A DNA stretch of 64,000 bases from Lewinellaceae bacterium (lineage in GTDB: Bacteria > Bacteroidota > Bacteroidia > Chitinophagales > Saprospiraceae), in NCBI GenBank assembly GCA_020636195.1, contig JACJYH010000003.1, positions 1 to 64,000 on the forward strand, in the 5' to 3' direction. Position 1 is the first letter of the stretch, and every line of letters begins with the position of its first letter. The translations under genes and the position numbers were made by a program. The notes beneath the pieces are model-generated. The model saw only the letters and a list, made by a program, of their open reading frames with translations, ran no database searches and had not been told where the DNA came from. This document shows positions 34,320 through 45,200 of the stretch, one piece after another.

Positions 34320-34342
34320 AAGAGACGCTGCGCCTCACTGTA

Positions 34343-35056
34343 ATGCTGTTTTTTACTGCAATGTTTTTTACTCAATGCGACACACCACAACAAGCCACCG
34401 CTACTACACATGATGATGCTACTCAAGTAGAATTACGCCGAGAACCCTTCTGTGCAAAGAAGGAAAATGGAAATTGCACTGAAATTGATTATGTTAACTT
34501 CACCTACGACTTTGAGGAAGGAACACCAACCTACCCTGATTGTCATTTTCAAATTACAATGCTGAGGAGAGTATGCACTATTAATGGTAAGAAGTTTATT
34601 GACTTAGTTTATACCGGACCTGTGGCATACTTCGCGTCTGATCCTGACTGTGACGGATTTAGCGTAAGCAGCTCTACTGATATCATCAATGAACTGATCC
34701 AACAGGCTATTATGCAAGAATACTCCAACCCAAATCTCATAATACCTGATTGTGCTCAAGGTGGATTAACACCACAGGTGAATTATTACCGTTCATCTTG
34801 TACACTCCGTTGTTTCTGGGAAGGAGGTGAAGGCAAAATTTTATTTTCTGATGAAGCTTGCGGGTTGTCATGCTGTAAAAACGAAATTTTAGTGTGCAAA
34901 AACAGTGAAGGTAAAGTGCAACTGATCGAGGTGAATATTGATCAACCTATAGACCCATGTTTATACGCATTCTATCCTGATGAGGGTTTCTGTCCGCCCA
35001 ATTCATTTTATTCAACATCATGTGAACCAAGATGTGGCAGCATCCTGAATTTTTAA
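34343..35056 (+). CDS. Cysteine-rich secreted lipoprotein, probably phase-variable
   Basis: A 237-residue protein from the first in-frame ATG, with about 20 cysteines. It starts MLFFTAMFFTQCDTPQ: a hydrophobic run ending in a lipobox-like FTQC. From this ATG there is no positive n-region; reading upstream in the same frame gives KETLRLTV before it, so the natural product more likely begins at ATG 34200 through the repeat. The mature part has no domain I recognise; paired cysteines suggest a disulfide-bonded surface protein. The T9SS protein 72 bases downstream may share its transcript. Confidence 0.7.
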   Translation: MLFFTAMFFTQCDTPQQATATTHDDATQVELRREPFCAKKENGNCTEIDYVNFTYDFEEGTPTYPDCHFQITMLRRVCTINGKKFIDLVYTGPVAYFASDPDCDGFSVSSSTDIINELIQQAIMQEYSNPNLIIPDCAQGGLTPQVNYYRSSCTLRCFWEGGEGKILFSDEACGLSCCKNEILVCKNSEGKVQLIEVNIDQPIDPCLYAFYPDEGFCPPNSFYSTSCEPRCGSILNF

Positions 35057-35128
35057 ATTTTCATGGCGTTGGTCCACTTACGAATTAACGCCTACTTTTC
35101 ACTCTTTGTATATTTTAAACATCATACC

Positions 35129-36817
35129 ATGAAACAACTCTTTACCCTCTTCATTTTTATAAATTCTCTCACTACCTATGGTCAGTTGATGCCCCAGTGC
35201 CTTCCCGCCCCGGATTTAGACTTTGGTGGTGTACATGTGTACTGGGCATATACTGTAGAAGACTCGATCATACCACATGACAAGTGTCAGGGAATTACGT
35301 TTGATTATCATCGTGCAGACGCGTGGGCACCGCCTATGGAGTATAAAGACAAGATCATTACTTCATTTTACGGTTTGGTGCGTGGCAGCCATCTTTATGG
35401 TATAGATAAAGCAAGTGGCCACATCGATTATCACATTACATATAATGAGTATAATACAGACTTAGGTGTAGGCTATATAATGCCCCACCTAAAAATGGTG
35501 AGTGATACTCTGGAATGTATAGGATTTGAAGGTTCTCCGGCAACAAAGTACAATCTTAGATCTGTTTTCTGGAGTGGTTTTCCTAGAATTAAAAAATTTG
35601 ATATGAATACAGGTGAACTTATATCTGATTTTGTACCACCCTATGATACCATTGCCGAAAACTATATTTCATTAAATACTGAAGTGTACCCTGAGTTTTG
35701 GCCAAATGATTCATTAATTACAAGAGTTCCACTTGATGTTAACTATATTTTAAATGGGGATAGCGTAAGTATTCAATTTTTTCCAGACTATATCAACTAT
35801 AAAACTCTTAAAAAATTTAAAGAAGTAAACACACTTCCGAACGGTGGTGGAAAACCATCATTTATAAGATATACAGATGAAAATGGCATCCTGCAAGGAA
35901 AAGTTTTTAGGGTAAGCGGACCATTCTCAATGGACAACCATCATATGGTATATTTTGTCACTGTAGAAGGTAAAAAACAAGATTATTATAAACGTATCGA
36001 GCTGGATGTATGGGGAAATCTTGTCAGTAATGAAGACGTAACAGATAGATTTTGTGATATGGGACTGTATGATTTTATCAGCGACGTACGAGAGATTGCT
36101 CCTAATACCGTCCGTTTCATTCTCGGAACTTATAATGGTCCTCTCCCTTTGGGCCAAGCGGGTTATGTTGACGTTGATTTGGAAGGCAACTGTCTCAGAA
36201 GTCATCCTAAAATCGCCATCGGAACAATGAAGCCCACTTCGATGAGATCTCTGAACCTGAAGGGTACAAAAGATATCCTGCACTGCATGGCTCCTTGGGA
36301 TAAAAAGGATCTCTATTTTTATAGAGAAGACGGTACAACGGGAGAATTCACCAAGGTTGGAGAACTCATCAATCCCAATCACAAACCGGACAGTAATTAT
36401 GTGTTTATCCCGACCTTTATGATGCAGACAGAAGAAGGAGATTTATTCTTAGAGTTAGAAACACGGCTTACGTTCAATCGAGGGGATTTCTCGTGGTTAA
36501 TTGGCGGTTGGCAGCAAATGCTCCTCGTTTCAGGCCAAGATTTGGGTATAACTGTGGCTACCGATGATGGTCAGAATATGACAGATAATGTGTTGCTTTC
36601 GCCAAACCCTTGCCATGACAGGTTCACAATACAGTTACCTTCAGATGCAAAACCAATCCATCTCGATGTATTAAATGCTCAGGGATGCCTTATACAATCA
36701 AAAGATTTTGATGCTAATCAGCGTGAAATCAGTTTGTTTGATTATCCTGCAGGATTGTATTTTGTTTCCATAAAACTTGGGGATGAAACAGTCGTAAAAA
36801 AGGTAGTAAAAATCTAG
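35129..36817 (+). CDS. Secreted protein with T9SS type A sorting domain
   Basis: A 562-residue exported protein. The ATG at 35129 is chosen over an upstream in-frame start because it begins a signal peptide (MKQLFTLFIFINSLTTYGQ). The centre resembles a WD/PQQ-like propeller in strand content (FYGLVRGSHLYGIDKASGHI) but no named domain is clear. The last 75 residues are a T9SS sorting domain (VLLSPNPCHDRFTIQLPSDA ... GLYFVSIKLGDETVVKKVV). It follows the cysteine-rich lipoprotein and may be expressed with it. Confidence 0.8.
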   Translation: MKQLFTLFIFINSLTTYGQLMPQCLPAPDLDFGGVHVYWAYTVEDSIIPHDKCQGITFDYHRADAWAPPMEYKDKIITSFYGLVRGSHLYGIDKASGHIDYHITYNEYNTDLGVGYIMPHLKMVSDTLECIGFEGSPATKYNLRSVFWSGFPRIKKFDMNTGELISDFVPPYDTIAENYISLNTEVYPEFWPNDSLITRVPLDVNYILNGDSVSIQFFPDYINYKTLKKFKEVNTLPNGGGKPSFIRYTDENGILQGKVFRVSGPFSMDNHHMVYFVTVEGKKQDYYKRIELDVWGNLVSNEDVTDRFCDMGLYDFISDVREIAPNTVRFILGTYNGPLPLGQAGYVDVDLEGNCLRSHPKIAIGTMKPTSMRSLNLKGTKDILHCMAPWDKKDLYFYREDGTTGEFTKVGELINPNHKPDSNYVFIPTFMMQTEEGDLFLELETRLTFNRGDFSWLIGGWQQMLLVSGQDLGITVATDDGQNMTDNVLLSPNPCHDRFTIQLPSDAKPIHLDVLNAQGCLIQSKDFDANQREISLFDYPAGLYFVSIKLGDETVVKKVVKI

Positions 36818-36921
36818 AATCAAACAATTCAAAATAAAATAGTTGAAACGTCATTTTCTGAGATTCACATTTACTAAATGGAGTGATTTTAGAAATTTAA
36901 CTCTGTGATAGGTGTCGAAAC

Positions 36922-36965
36922 CCGTAATTACACATTCATTTATCCAAATAAATGTGTAAATACGG
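36922..36965. terminator. Hairpin between convergent genes
   Basis: CCGTAATTACACATTCATTTA pairs imperfectly with the following AATAAATGTGTAAATACGG. It sits between the convergent T9SS gene and parE and could act in both directions. No strong T-run is present. Confidence 0.45.
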
Positions 36966-36986
36966 ACCTTAGCGATTGGTTTGTTT

Positions 36987-38906
36987 TCATAAAGTAACTA
37001 CTTCCTTTTCCTCTTGTTCTAAGTCCATGACTTCTTCTTCATTAGTGGCTTCGTCCATTTCCACTTTGAGATTATCGATGATAAACTCCTGTCTCTCAGG
37101 TGTATTTTTGCCCATGAAGTAGGAAAGTAAATCTTCTATTTTTGTTTTCTCACCAAGAATGACGGGTTCCAATCTGATATTATCCCCAATGAAGTCTTCA
37201 AACTCCTTAGGTGATATCTCACCCAATCCTTTGAAACGTGTGATTTCTGCCTTTCCTCTCAACTTTTTAATAGCCTCTTGTTTTTCTGTTTCACTGTAGC
37301 AATAATATGTCTTTTGTTTGTCCCTGACCCTAAATAATGGCGTATCAAGGATATATAAATGCCCCGCTTTTACCAAGTCAGGAAAAAACTGAAGAAAAAA
37401 TGTCAATAGCAACAATCGAATGTGCATCCCATCCACATCCGCATCGGTAGCAATCACTACCCTATTGAATCTCAGGTTTTCGATGCCATCTTCTATGTCG
37501 AGTGCATGTTGTAATAGATTCAACTCCTCGTTTTGATACACCACTTTTTTTGTCATACCATAACAATTCAGTGGCTTTCCCCGTAAGCTGAATACGGCTT
37601 GGGTTTGCACATTTCGTGCTTTAGTGATGGAACCGCTAGCGGAATCCCCTTCTGTGATAAAAATAGTGGTCTCCAACTTCAGTTCGTCTTCTACCTTTTT
37701 ACCATCGGTCAAGTGTGCCCGGCAATCTCTCAGCTTTTTATTGTGAATATTAGCCTTTTTGGCACGTTGATTAGCGATTTTTTTAATGTCTGCGATGTCT
37801 TTTCGCTCTCGTTCTGATTGCTGTATCTTGCGGAGAATGGCATCCGCCACTTCTTTATTTCTACGCAAATAATTATCCAATTGGGACTTGAGAAAATCTA
37901 CCACAAACGTCCTTACTGTTGGTGCGTCTTCCGGTGCCATATTGAGGGAACCAAGTTTTGTTTTGGTTTGGGATTCAAAGACAGGTTCCTCCACTTTTAG
38001 GCTGATAGCTCCTACAATGGAAGATTGCACATCTCGCGAATCAAATTGTTTGTTGTAAAACTCACGTAATGTTTTCACTATTCCTTCTCTAAATGCGGCT
38101 AAGTGTGTACCACCTTGAGTTGTGTTTTGACCATTGACAAAGGAGTAATATTCTTCACCGTATTGGGTACCATGTGAGATGGCCACTTCTATGTCTTCAC
38201 CTATGAGATGGATTATAGGATATAGCAAAGTCTCTTGGTCCACCTTTCTTTCTAAGAGGTCTCTGAGTCCATTTTTTGAAAAGAAGGTTTTCCCATTGTA
38301 ATTGATCTTTAATCCGGCATTGAGATACGCATAGTTCCATAACTGGTTTTCAACGTACTCGTGCCTATATTTGAAGTTTTTGAAAATAGAATCATCGGCT
38401 ATAAATTCTATCAATGTACCGTTGGTCTCTTTCGTTGGGGCTATCTTCGCATCTAGGGTCATCTCCCCTTTGACAAACTCGGCTACTTTGCACTCTCCAT
38501 CTCTATGAGACGCCACTCTGAAGTAATTTGAAAGTGCATTGACAGCCTTGGTACCTACCCCATTGAGACCAACAGATTTTTTAAATGCTTTTGAATCATA
38601 TTTGCCACCAGTATTGATTTTCGAAACGCAGTCTATGACTTTACCTAAAGGAATGCCTCGTCCGTAGTCTCTGATAGTGACTTTATTGTGTTCTATTGAT
38701 ATATCGATGACTTTACCATTGCCCATCACAAATTCATCAATAGAGTTGTCAATCACTTCCTTCAATAAGATGTAAATGCCATCATCTTGTGATGAACCAT
38801 CTCCAAGCTTTCCGATGTACATACCCGGACGCACACGTATGTGCTCCTTCCAATCTAAGCTCCGGATGTTGTCTTCTGTGTATTCTATTTGCGTGGATTG
38901 GGCCAT
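36987..38906 (-). CDS. parE: DNA topoisomerase IV subunit B (ParE/GyrB family)
   Basis: A 639-residue type IIA topoisomerase ATPase subunit. The GHKL ATPase has KEVIDNSIDEF, RDYGRGIPLG and VGLNGVGTKAVNALS; the transducer contains YYSFVNGQNTTQGGTHLAAF; the TOPRIM domain has FITEGDSASGSI and DADVDGMHIR. The length and the absence of long GyrB insertions favour ParE over GyrB. It partners ParC in decatenating chromosomes. No parC lies on either side in this window, which is unusual for Bacteroidota, where the two often adjoin. Start ATG 38904-38906. Confidence 0.88.
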   Translation of the reverse strand: MAQSTQIEYTEDNIRSLDWKEHIRVRPGMYIGKLGDGSSQDDGIYILLKEVIDNSIDEFVMGNGKVIDISIEHNKVTIRDYGRGIPLGKVIDCVSKINTGGKYDSKAFKKSVGLNGVGTKAVNALSNYFRVASHRDGECKVAEFVKGEMTLDAKIAPTKETNGTLIEFIADDSIFKNFKYRHEYVENQLWNYAYLNAGLKINYNGKTFFSKNGLRDLLERKVDQETLLYPIIHLIGEDIEVAISHGTQYGEEYYSFVNGQNTTQGGTHLAAFREGIVKTLREFYNKQFDSRDVQSSIVGAISLKVEEPVFESQTKTKLGSLNMAPEDAPTVRTFVVDFLKSQLDNYLRRNKEVADAILRKIQQSERERKDIADIKKIANQRAKKANIHNKKLRDCRAHLTDGKKVEDELKLETTIFITEGDSASGSITKARNVQTQAVFSLRGKPLNCYGMTKKVVYQNEELNLLQHALDIEDGIENLRFNRVVIATDADVDGMHIRLLLLTFFLQFFPDLVKAGHLYILDTPLFRVRDKQKTYYCYSETEKQEAIKKLRGKAEITRFKGLGEISPKEFEDFIGDNIRLEPVILGEKTKIEDLLSYFMGKNTPERQEFIIDNLKVEMDEATNEEEVMDLEQEEKEVVTL

Positions 38907-39084
38907 GTGTAAATTACGTTTATTTATGAAGTTATGACAGGTGACAAAATGGTGTCAACAAACTACAGATCAACATTTATTAAAATCTTTGCAAATATAT
39001 AAAATATTTGACAATAAGTACATAGACTATTTCTTTAATCTAAAACAGTCTTAATTCAGTATCCAAGTCAAGACTTAAAATCGA

Positions 39085-40551
39085 TTATTTTGACTTCTCT
39101 TTATCTCTGTCTATGACGGTTTGAATTTGTTCTACTTTCAAGTTTTTACCAATAATGATTCTATCTTTATTGAGAACATAAATCTCAGGTGTGTGATCTA
39201 CAAAATATTTTGCATAGATGGTTCTATTGGTTGGATCATACACATTGGTCCAATCAAGATTCAGCTTATTGATATAATTGATCCACTTATCATCATTGGT
39301 ATCCACAGCAATTCCGAAGACATCAATTTTGCCTTTATTCTGGTGGTAATATTGTAATAGTTTTGGTGTCTCTTCTTGGCAATGTTCGCAATCAGGGTTA
39401 AACATGTAGACAATGACATAATCAGCTGTCATCTTATATAATTCATGCTTAGTGCCATCAGGGCCAACACTCAATACATTGGGACCTTTTTTATTCAGCA
39501 AACTCGCTTCCATTTCAAAGGCTCTCTTCTGAATCAATGAAGTTTGAGTGGAATCTGACCAAAAGGCTTTTTCCGAAGTAAAATACTTTTTCACCATGTT
39601 GACAAACACTGCTTCAGCGTCCATGAGGCTCGATTTTCCAGGTTCGTATTGCAGAACTATCCAGTTTGCAAATACCTTGAAATATTCCTTTTTATCTACA
39701 ACCTTATCTGTCAATTCAAAAGCATACTTCACGATAGAATCTTGATTTTGCGGCACCAATTCCTTCATATACCGCTTGAGTTTATTCCCAATAATAGGCG
39801 TTCTCAACAATCTTCTATCATTGAAATTGACGCCGTCCCAAAAATGTCCTCTATAGTCCATCAACTGTAATTCCTTGGGTTTACCGGGATCCACAATAGG
39901 ATTTTGTCCACCAAATTTAAAGGACGCAAACAAAGATTTAGGGTTATTCTCGTACAATGTCTGGATGTAATCTGACTTTTGTTTTTCCAAAGCCAATCTT
40001 TCATCTCTCAGCGCATTGAATGCAGGAGAACCTTCCTTCTCATTCTTCATTTTATCTATTGCACTCTGTATCTTTGGATTGATTTCTTCTTCATATTGAA
40101 ATACTTTATACATCTCTGTATTTTCATCACTTCCATCAAATTTTGCAGTCGGCATTATATTTTTCAAGCTTGTCTTTACGCTGAATTCTTGATCTTCGTT
40201 GAGCATGAGTTGCAAAACCTCTTGATTGGGAAACATAAAATAATACAAACCCTGGGGAAGCCCTTCCTTCTTTGTGTATCTTCCTTTTCCACCAGAAATT
40301 CTAAAAGTATCCGCAACAAAATTCTGGTCGTTATAAAAACCAATGATTCTCACCAAACCATTTTCTGATGTTTCAGCAAGCTCTACCTTTATATCGGTTG
40401 GTCCGCCCATCACAGGACTATTTTCAGGATCTGTGCCGCCATCCGATTGATCCAAGGACACATGTGAAACATTAGAAATATTTGTTGTCGCTTCTGAATT
40501 TTGTTTGCAAGCGAATATGGACAATAACAATACTAGATACAAGGATTTCAT
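39085..40551 (-). CDS. TlpA/thioredoxin-like lipoprotein with DUF5106-type region
   Basis: A 488-residue lipoprotein: signal ending in SIFAC with lipidated C15. The middle (about 50-360) has an all-beta DUF4369-like start (ISGGKGRYTKKEGLPQGLYYF) and a helical DUF5106-like part. The C-terminal domain (about 370-480) is thioredoxin-fold with CEHC at 388-391 in MFNPDCEHCQEETPKLL and the cis-proline segment HTPEIYVLNKDRIIIG. It probably reduces or rearranges disulfides of periplasmic or outer-membrane proteins. It is read in the same direction as parE, 178 bases upstream of it. Confidence 0.85.
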   Translation of the reverse strand: MKSLYLVLLLSIFACKQNSEATTNISNVSHVSLDQSDGGTDPENSPVMGGPTDIKVELAETSENGLVRIIGFYNDQNFVADTFRISGGKGRYTKKEGLPQGLYYFMFPNQEVLQLMLNEDQEFSVKTSLKNIMPTAKFDGSDENTEMYKVFQYEEEINPKIQSAIDKMKNEKEGSPAFNALRDERLALEKQKSDYIQTLYENNPKSLFASFKFGGQNPIVDPGKPKELQLMDYRGHFWDGVNFNDRRLLRTPIIGNKLKRYMKELVPQNQDSIVKYAFELTDKVVDKKEYFKVFANWIVLQYEPGKSSLMDAEAVFVNMVKKYFTSEKAFWSDSTQTSLIQKRAFEMEASLLNKKGPNVLSVGPDGTKHELYKMTADYVIVYMFNPDCEHCQEETPKLLQYYHQNKGKIDVFGIAVDTNDDKWINYINKLNLDWTNVYDPTNRTIYAKYFVDHTPEIYVLNKDRIIIGKNLKVEQIQTVIDRDKEKSK

Positions 40552-40764
40552 GAATGATGCTTAGATTTGTTGTATAAATCAATTTGAAGGGACAAAATTA
40601 ATAAGCAATTTCATATATATAGTAAAAAGTATAATACATTTATGAAATATATAACAATTTTTATCACAGACGCACCTTAATTATCACTTGATTTAGTTCA
40701 GAATCTTACTTTAATTAGCTATGAATATTGCCTTCGAAGGTAACTTGAGTTCTTGATTTAAATA

Positions 40765-42111
40765 CTACTTCACCACATCGCCATTCCACCTTTGCACACC
40801 TAAAAAAATCGGGTAGCTGACCAGGAGAAATATCAATGCGTATTTGCTACTTTCCAAATCAGTATATACTGCCCCAACTAAAAAACCTATAGATAGTAAA
40901 AGAAGTAAAATAGGAAGTATTGGGAAGAAAGGTGCTCTATAGTCTTGAGATAATTTTGGTTCAGAATATCTGAGTTTGATCATGGATGCAAACCCTGCTG
41001 CATAGCTCATTACAAAGAAAAAGGTGGCAATATCTGATAATTTGCCACATGTGTCTTTCCCACTGAAGATTAATAAAATAGCCAGTAATGCTGTCAATGG
41101 CATCGCAATAGCAGGTGTCCCTTTTGAATTTACCTTTGTAGTTGACCAAAAGAATAAACCATCTCTTCCCATGGAATAAATGACTCTAGGTGCAAACATG
41201 ATTTGAGCATTTACAATACCTAAAATAGATATCATCAAAAACATCGTCACTACTTTGGAATATCCATCTCCAAAAAGATACTTTATTGTATCGGCTGCTG
41301 CCAATTTTGAATTTGACAATATATCCATCGGTAATGCATACAGAATGGCACCGTTCACCAATAGGTATATCAAAATAATCATGATGACGCCCCAAATCAT
41401 CGCTTTTGGAAGTGTCTTTTTCGGTTCTTTATTTTCTTCTGTAAAGTATGCTGCTGTGTGCCAGCCATCATATGTATAAAAAATTGCTTGTAGTGCGCTT
41501 ACAATGCTGATGAAGGTCAATGGAACTGTAGTTTGATGTAGCGTTTCCGTGACGTGATGTGATGTAGGGCTACTTCCAAAGAGAAAGCAAACAATGACAA
41601 AAATCAATAAACCTAAAAACTTAATAATCGCCAATATTTCCTGAGATTTACCTGCACTTCTCGTTCCAAACCAATGAAATACAGCCAAAACAACAATAAG
41701 ACCAACGGCGAGCGGTGCTAAATAAAAATCTGCTTCAGGAAGGAGCAAAGCCAAATATTCGCTGAATGTATATGCGCCAAATCCCAGTGCGGCAACAGTT
41801 CCAAACCAAGATGTGATGCCTGTCACAAAACCAATGTAGTTACCAAAAGCTCTCCTTGCGTACACGTACCAAGCTCCTGCTTGCGGAATTGCTACAGCCA
41901 ATTCAATTGCACACAGAACTCCAAGTAATGCGTACATACCTACCAGTACCCAAAGCAACAAAATCACCCAAGGATCACCAATAAATGCCGCAATCGGACC
42001 AGGTTTTCTTAATATGCCTGTACCGATAGTTCCTCCTATGGTGACAGCAATACCAAATCCAACACCTAATAATTTCAGAAGTTGGTTTTGCCTCGTTGTA
42101 TCATTGGTCAT
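40765..42111 (-). CDS. APC-family amino acid permease
   Basis: A 448-residue inner-membrane transporter with about 12 transmembrane helices. The first helix carries GFGIAVTIGGTIGTGILRKPG, the GxGxG substrate-binding turn of the APC superfamily; other conserved elements are YAGFASMIKLRYSEPKL and the TM6 region IFYTYDGWHTAAYFTEE. The ATG at 42109-42111 is chosen over an upstream in-frame start because MTNDTTRQNQ fits the family start. The substrate is not readable from sequence; related proteins carry amino acids such as serine or arginine. Confidence 0.85.
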   Translation of the reverse strand: MTNDTTRQNQLLKLLGVGFGIAVTIGGTIGTGILRKPGPIAAFIGDPWVILLLWVLVGMYALLGVLCAIELAVAIPQAGAWYVYARRAFGNYIGFVTGITSWFGTVAALGFGAYTFSEYLALLLPEADFYLAPLAVGLIVVLAVFHWFGTRSAGKSQEILAIIKFLGLLIFVIVCFLFGSSPTSHHVTETLHQTTVPLTFISIVSALQAIFYTYDGWHTAAYFTEENKEPKKTLPKAMIWGVIMIILIYLLVNGAILYALPMDILSNSKLAAADTIKYLFGDGYSKVVTMFLMISILGIVNAQIMFAPRVIYSMGRDGLFFWSTTKVNSKGTPAIAMPLTALLAILLIFSGKDTCGKLSDIATFFFVMSYAAGFASMIKLRYSEPKLSQDYRAPFFPILPILLLLLSIGFLVGAVYTDLESSKYALIFLLVSYPIFLGVQRWNGDVVK

Positions 42112-42234
42112 GGTGATCAAATTATTTTTGTAAAAGTATAAAAAAAGCAATTGTCATTTCAATTCTTAATCTTTTTTATGCCTCTACATGACCTACATTA
42201 CGATAATTTACTGTTTTTCGCCTAAACTAAAAAG

Positions 42235-42258
42235 GGAGCTGCCTTCTCGGGCAGCTCC
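42235..42258 (-). terminator. Intrinsic terminator of the 1448-residue secreted protein gene
   Basis: GGAGCTGCC and GGCAGCTCC form a perfect 9-bp stem with a 6-base loop, followed on the minus strand by CTTTTTAG. It starts 28 bases after the stop codon. Confidence 0.9.
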
Positions 42259-42286
42259 ATAAGGAATTAATTTAAGCAAATTGTTG

Positions 42287-45200
42287 TTACTCGAGGCCGA
42301 TCATCTTCTTAGTAGCAACATGGTCGCCACTTTCTACTTGATATATTAAAACTCCTTTTGATTGAACATCAGATTTAGATACTATAAAAGTATTCAGACC
42401 TTTTGCAAACTGAGAAGTCTTAGTATATAGGGTTCTACCATTCACATCCATCACTTTTAGCGTAGCCTCACCCGCTTCAGGTAATTGGAATGTGATATTT
42501 GTTTTTTCAGCAAATGGATTTGGTTCGTTTTGGAACAATTCAAAACGATCTGCACCTGCAAATCTTAGGGACAATTTGCTGGTTTCCATATTTTCTCCTG
42601 CGTACACTTCAGCATTCAAACCTGTTGAAGTTACATCGATCAATTGAGATACTGGTTTAGCTTGGTTTGCAACCAACTGAAGTGTGATCAATTGATTTCC
42701 ATCTATTGGGTTATTTCCATTCCAAGAAATCAAATAACTTCCATCTTTTTGTTGGGCTATGTAAGAATTGCTCAATGGCTCATTTCCAACCAAAATACCT
42801 TCAAGAGTGGCCTCTTTGACTCTCAAATTGAATTGGAAACCATGTACATCCTTCAAGTCTAAACTCAATGGCACATTGGTCAATTCGCCTGGTACTGCCA
42901 TCACATCATCAGTAGATAGAGCTGCTATGCTTCTAGATTCTGTTGACGTACCATTTGCATTTGAAACAGCTGAATTATTGACATCACCCACTTTTACTGC
43001 AGCGAAATTTTGATTCGTCATTTTATGGTTCAAGTCAGCAATAAACAATTTCTCATCCAATGGCCATGGATGCATTGGGTCAGCGAAGATTTTATTTTTG
43101 TCTAAAAATCTCCAACTTCCATTGTTCGTATAAGCATTGTTGATTCCTAAGATCAATTTTCTAATTTCAGATAAATCCGCAGAAGTGACTTTATCATCTT
43201 TATTTGCGTCAGCCGCAACTACTGCATAACCATCTTTCAATAATTCTATTTGTAAAATATGACGCTGTATCATGACAAGGTCAAGTGTACTCACACCATT
43301 CAAGTAATCATCATTTTTAGCACCTGAAATGGTGTAATCATAATGCATGGTAGCAAATGGGAATGTAAAATCTCCATTGTCTGCTGACTGCACTTCTTGT
43401 AACATTTCAGGTTTTGTATTATCCAAAGTCAAAGTAGCGCCTTCTACAGTTGCACCTTGTGGAGTCGTAATCGTACCTGATATGGAAGTCTTGTCTTGAA
43501 CATTGCCGCCGCATGCACCTTGGTTATCATTCAAATTCAATGTAACCACACAATAATCATAATTGAATTTCTCATCCCAAACAGTCATTTTCACTTGAAC
43601 TGAAGGGAGATCTTCACAATCGAAAATCATACCTGCACTCTTCGCAGACGGTAACCATTTTTGAGCATTTCCTTCTAAATATTCTGCTTCTGTAGCGCTA
43701 ACTCCTGCTCCTTTGAAGTAATGGGTCTGGTTCAGTTTCGTTACAACCGGTGAAGCTTCATTAAAAGTATAAAGCAAATTCGCTTTTGATGTACAATTAT
43801 CAAATGAACCAAGGTTGAAATCTGCCGCCCAAAGTTCTACTTGTCCATTATTCATCAATGCTGAAGAAACATTGATACAATAAGGAGTTGGTTTCTTCTT
43901 ATCCACAACCATGAAGTTCTGATTACAAGATGTTACATTACCACAACCGTCTGTCACTTTCCAAAGCACTTTGTGCGTGGACATACTTCCGGCGATGTCT
44001 TCAGGTATGGTTACCTTCACTTCTTGTGCTTGACCTGTTGGTGCAAGATATCTGATATTTATAGTTTGCGAACCTACAACTTTTGTGAAACCAGTGGTAT
44101 TGTATGGAGGCAAATTCGGTACAAAAGATGAAAATTCGTACTCATTGACACCATCTCCCCAAAGGTCCACAAAGACTGTCCACTTCAACCAATCTGAAGC
44201 ACACTGACCTTGATCGGTAGCTGAGTTTGTCAACATCAAACCACGTTTTTCACATTGGTTTCCGTCTTTGTCCACATCACCATTGTCATCAACTTCGTAC
44301 ATTTTGTCGGTACAGTTTACCAAAGTAGGTTTCTGGTCATCCACAATCTTCACGATTGAAGTATGTGTATAATAACCCACAGGGTCAATGTCATTTGGAT
44401 TATAAGTACACCAGTTGATCACAGTCCATCTATTCAATATCTTCATACATGCATTGCCTTCAAAGTAGAAAGTATCACTCTTCAAACTCACACCTATTTG
44501 ATCACATGGTCCGGCTGTCCAAGTTGGTTTCTCGCTTGCAGCGTCATCCCTACAATCAGTAATGATATCTTTAGGCCAAATAATCGTTCCCGCAAAGTTA
44601 GGGAATGGATTCACTAAGTCAATTCTTTGAACACATTTGATTGTAGGTTTGCTCTTGATTCTCCAAGTACGCAATACATAACCTTGATTACAAGAAGTTA
44701 AAAATTCTGTATCTGTGTATTCAGTATCTAAATCCAAACAATTAGAGTATGCAGTTGCTGAACCTGTCAATTTTAAATCATGAATATCATCATCACAATT
44801 TACGGTGATATTAGCAGGACAAAGTATAACAGGAGTCAACTTATCTTCTACACGAACTTCAACCCAAGTTTCATTGTAGTTATCTGACAATCCGTCCACA
44901 ACGTCACCAAATACACCTGACATATTACCATCATCCCATACTCTCATCCATACCTTTACGATACCATAAGGTACATCACCCTCTCTATTAGAAATATCTG
45001 CACAACAGAATTTCACATATGCTCCGTGGTCAGGATCATAATCTGGTGCATCAGGATCTGATGAACCATCGTTTGGATGTCCATCGTCATTGTAGGTAAG
45101 ATTACCGGTATAACCACAGCCATCTTCATCCCTATTTGGAATTTCTTCTCTTCTAAGCTCTATGTGTACAGGCGTACAGCTATCATAAGATCCATTGTCC

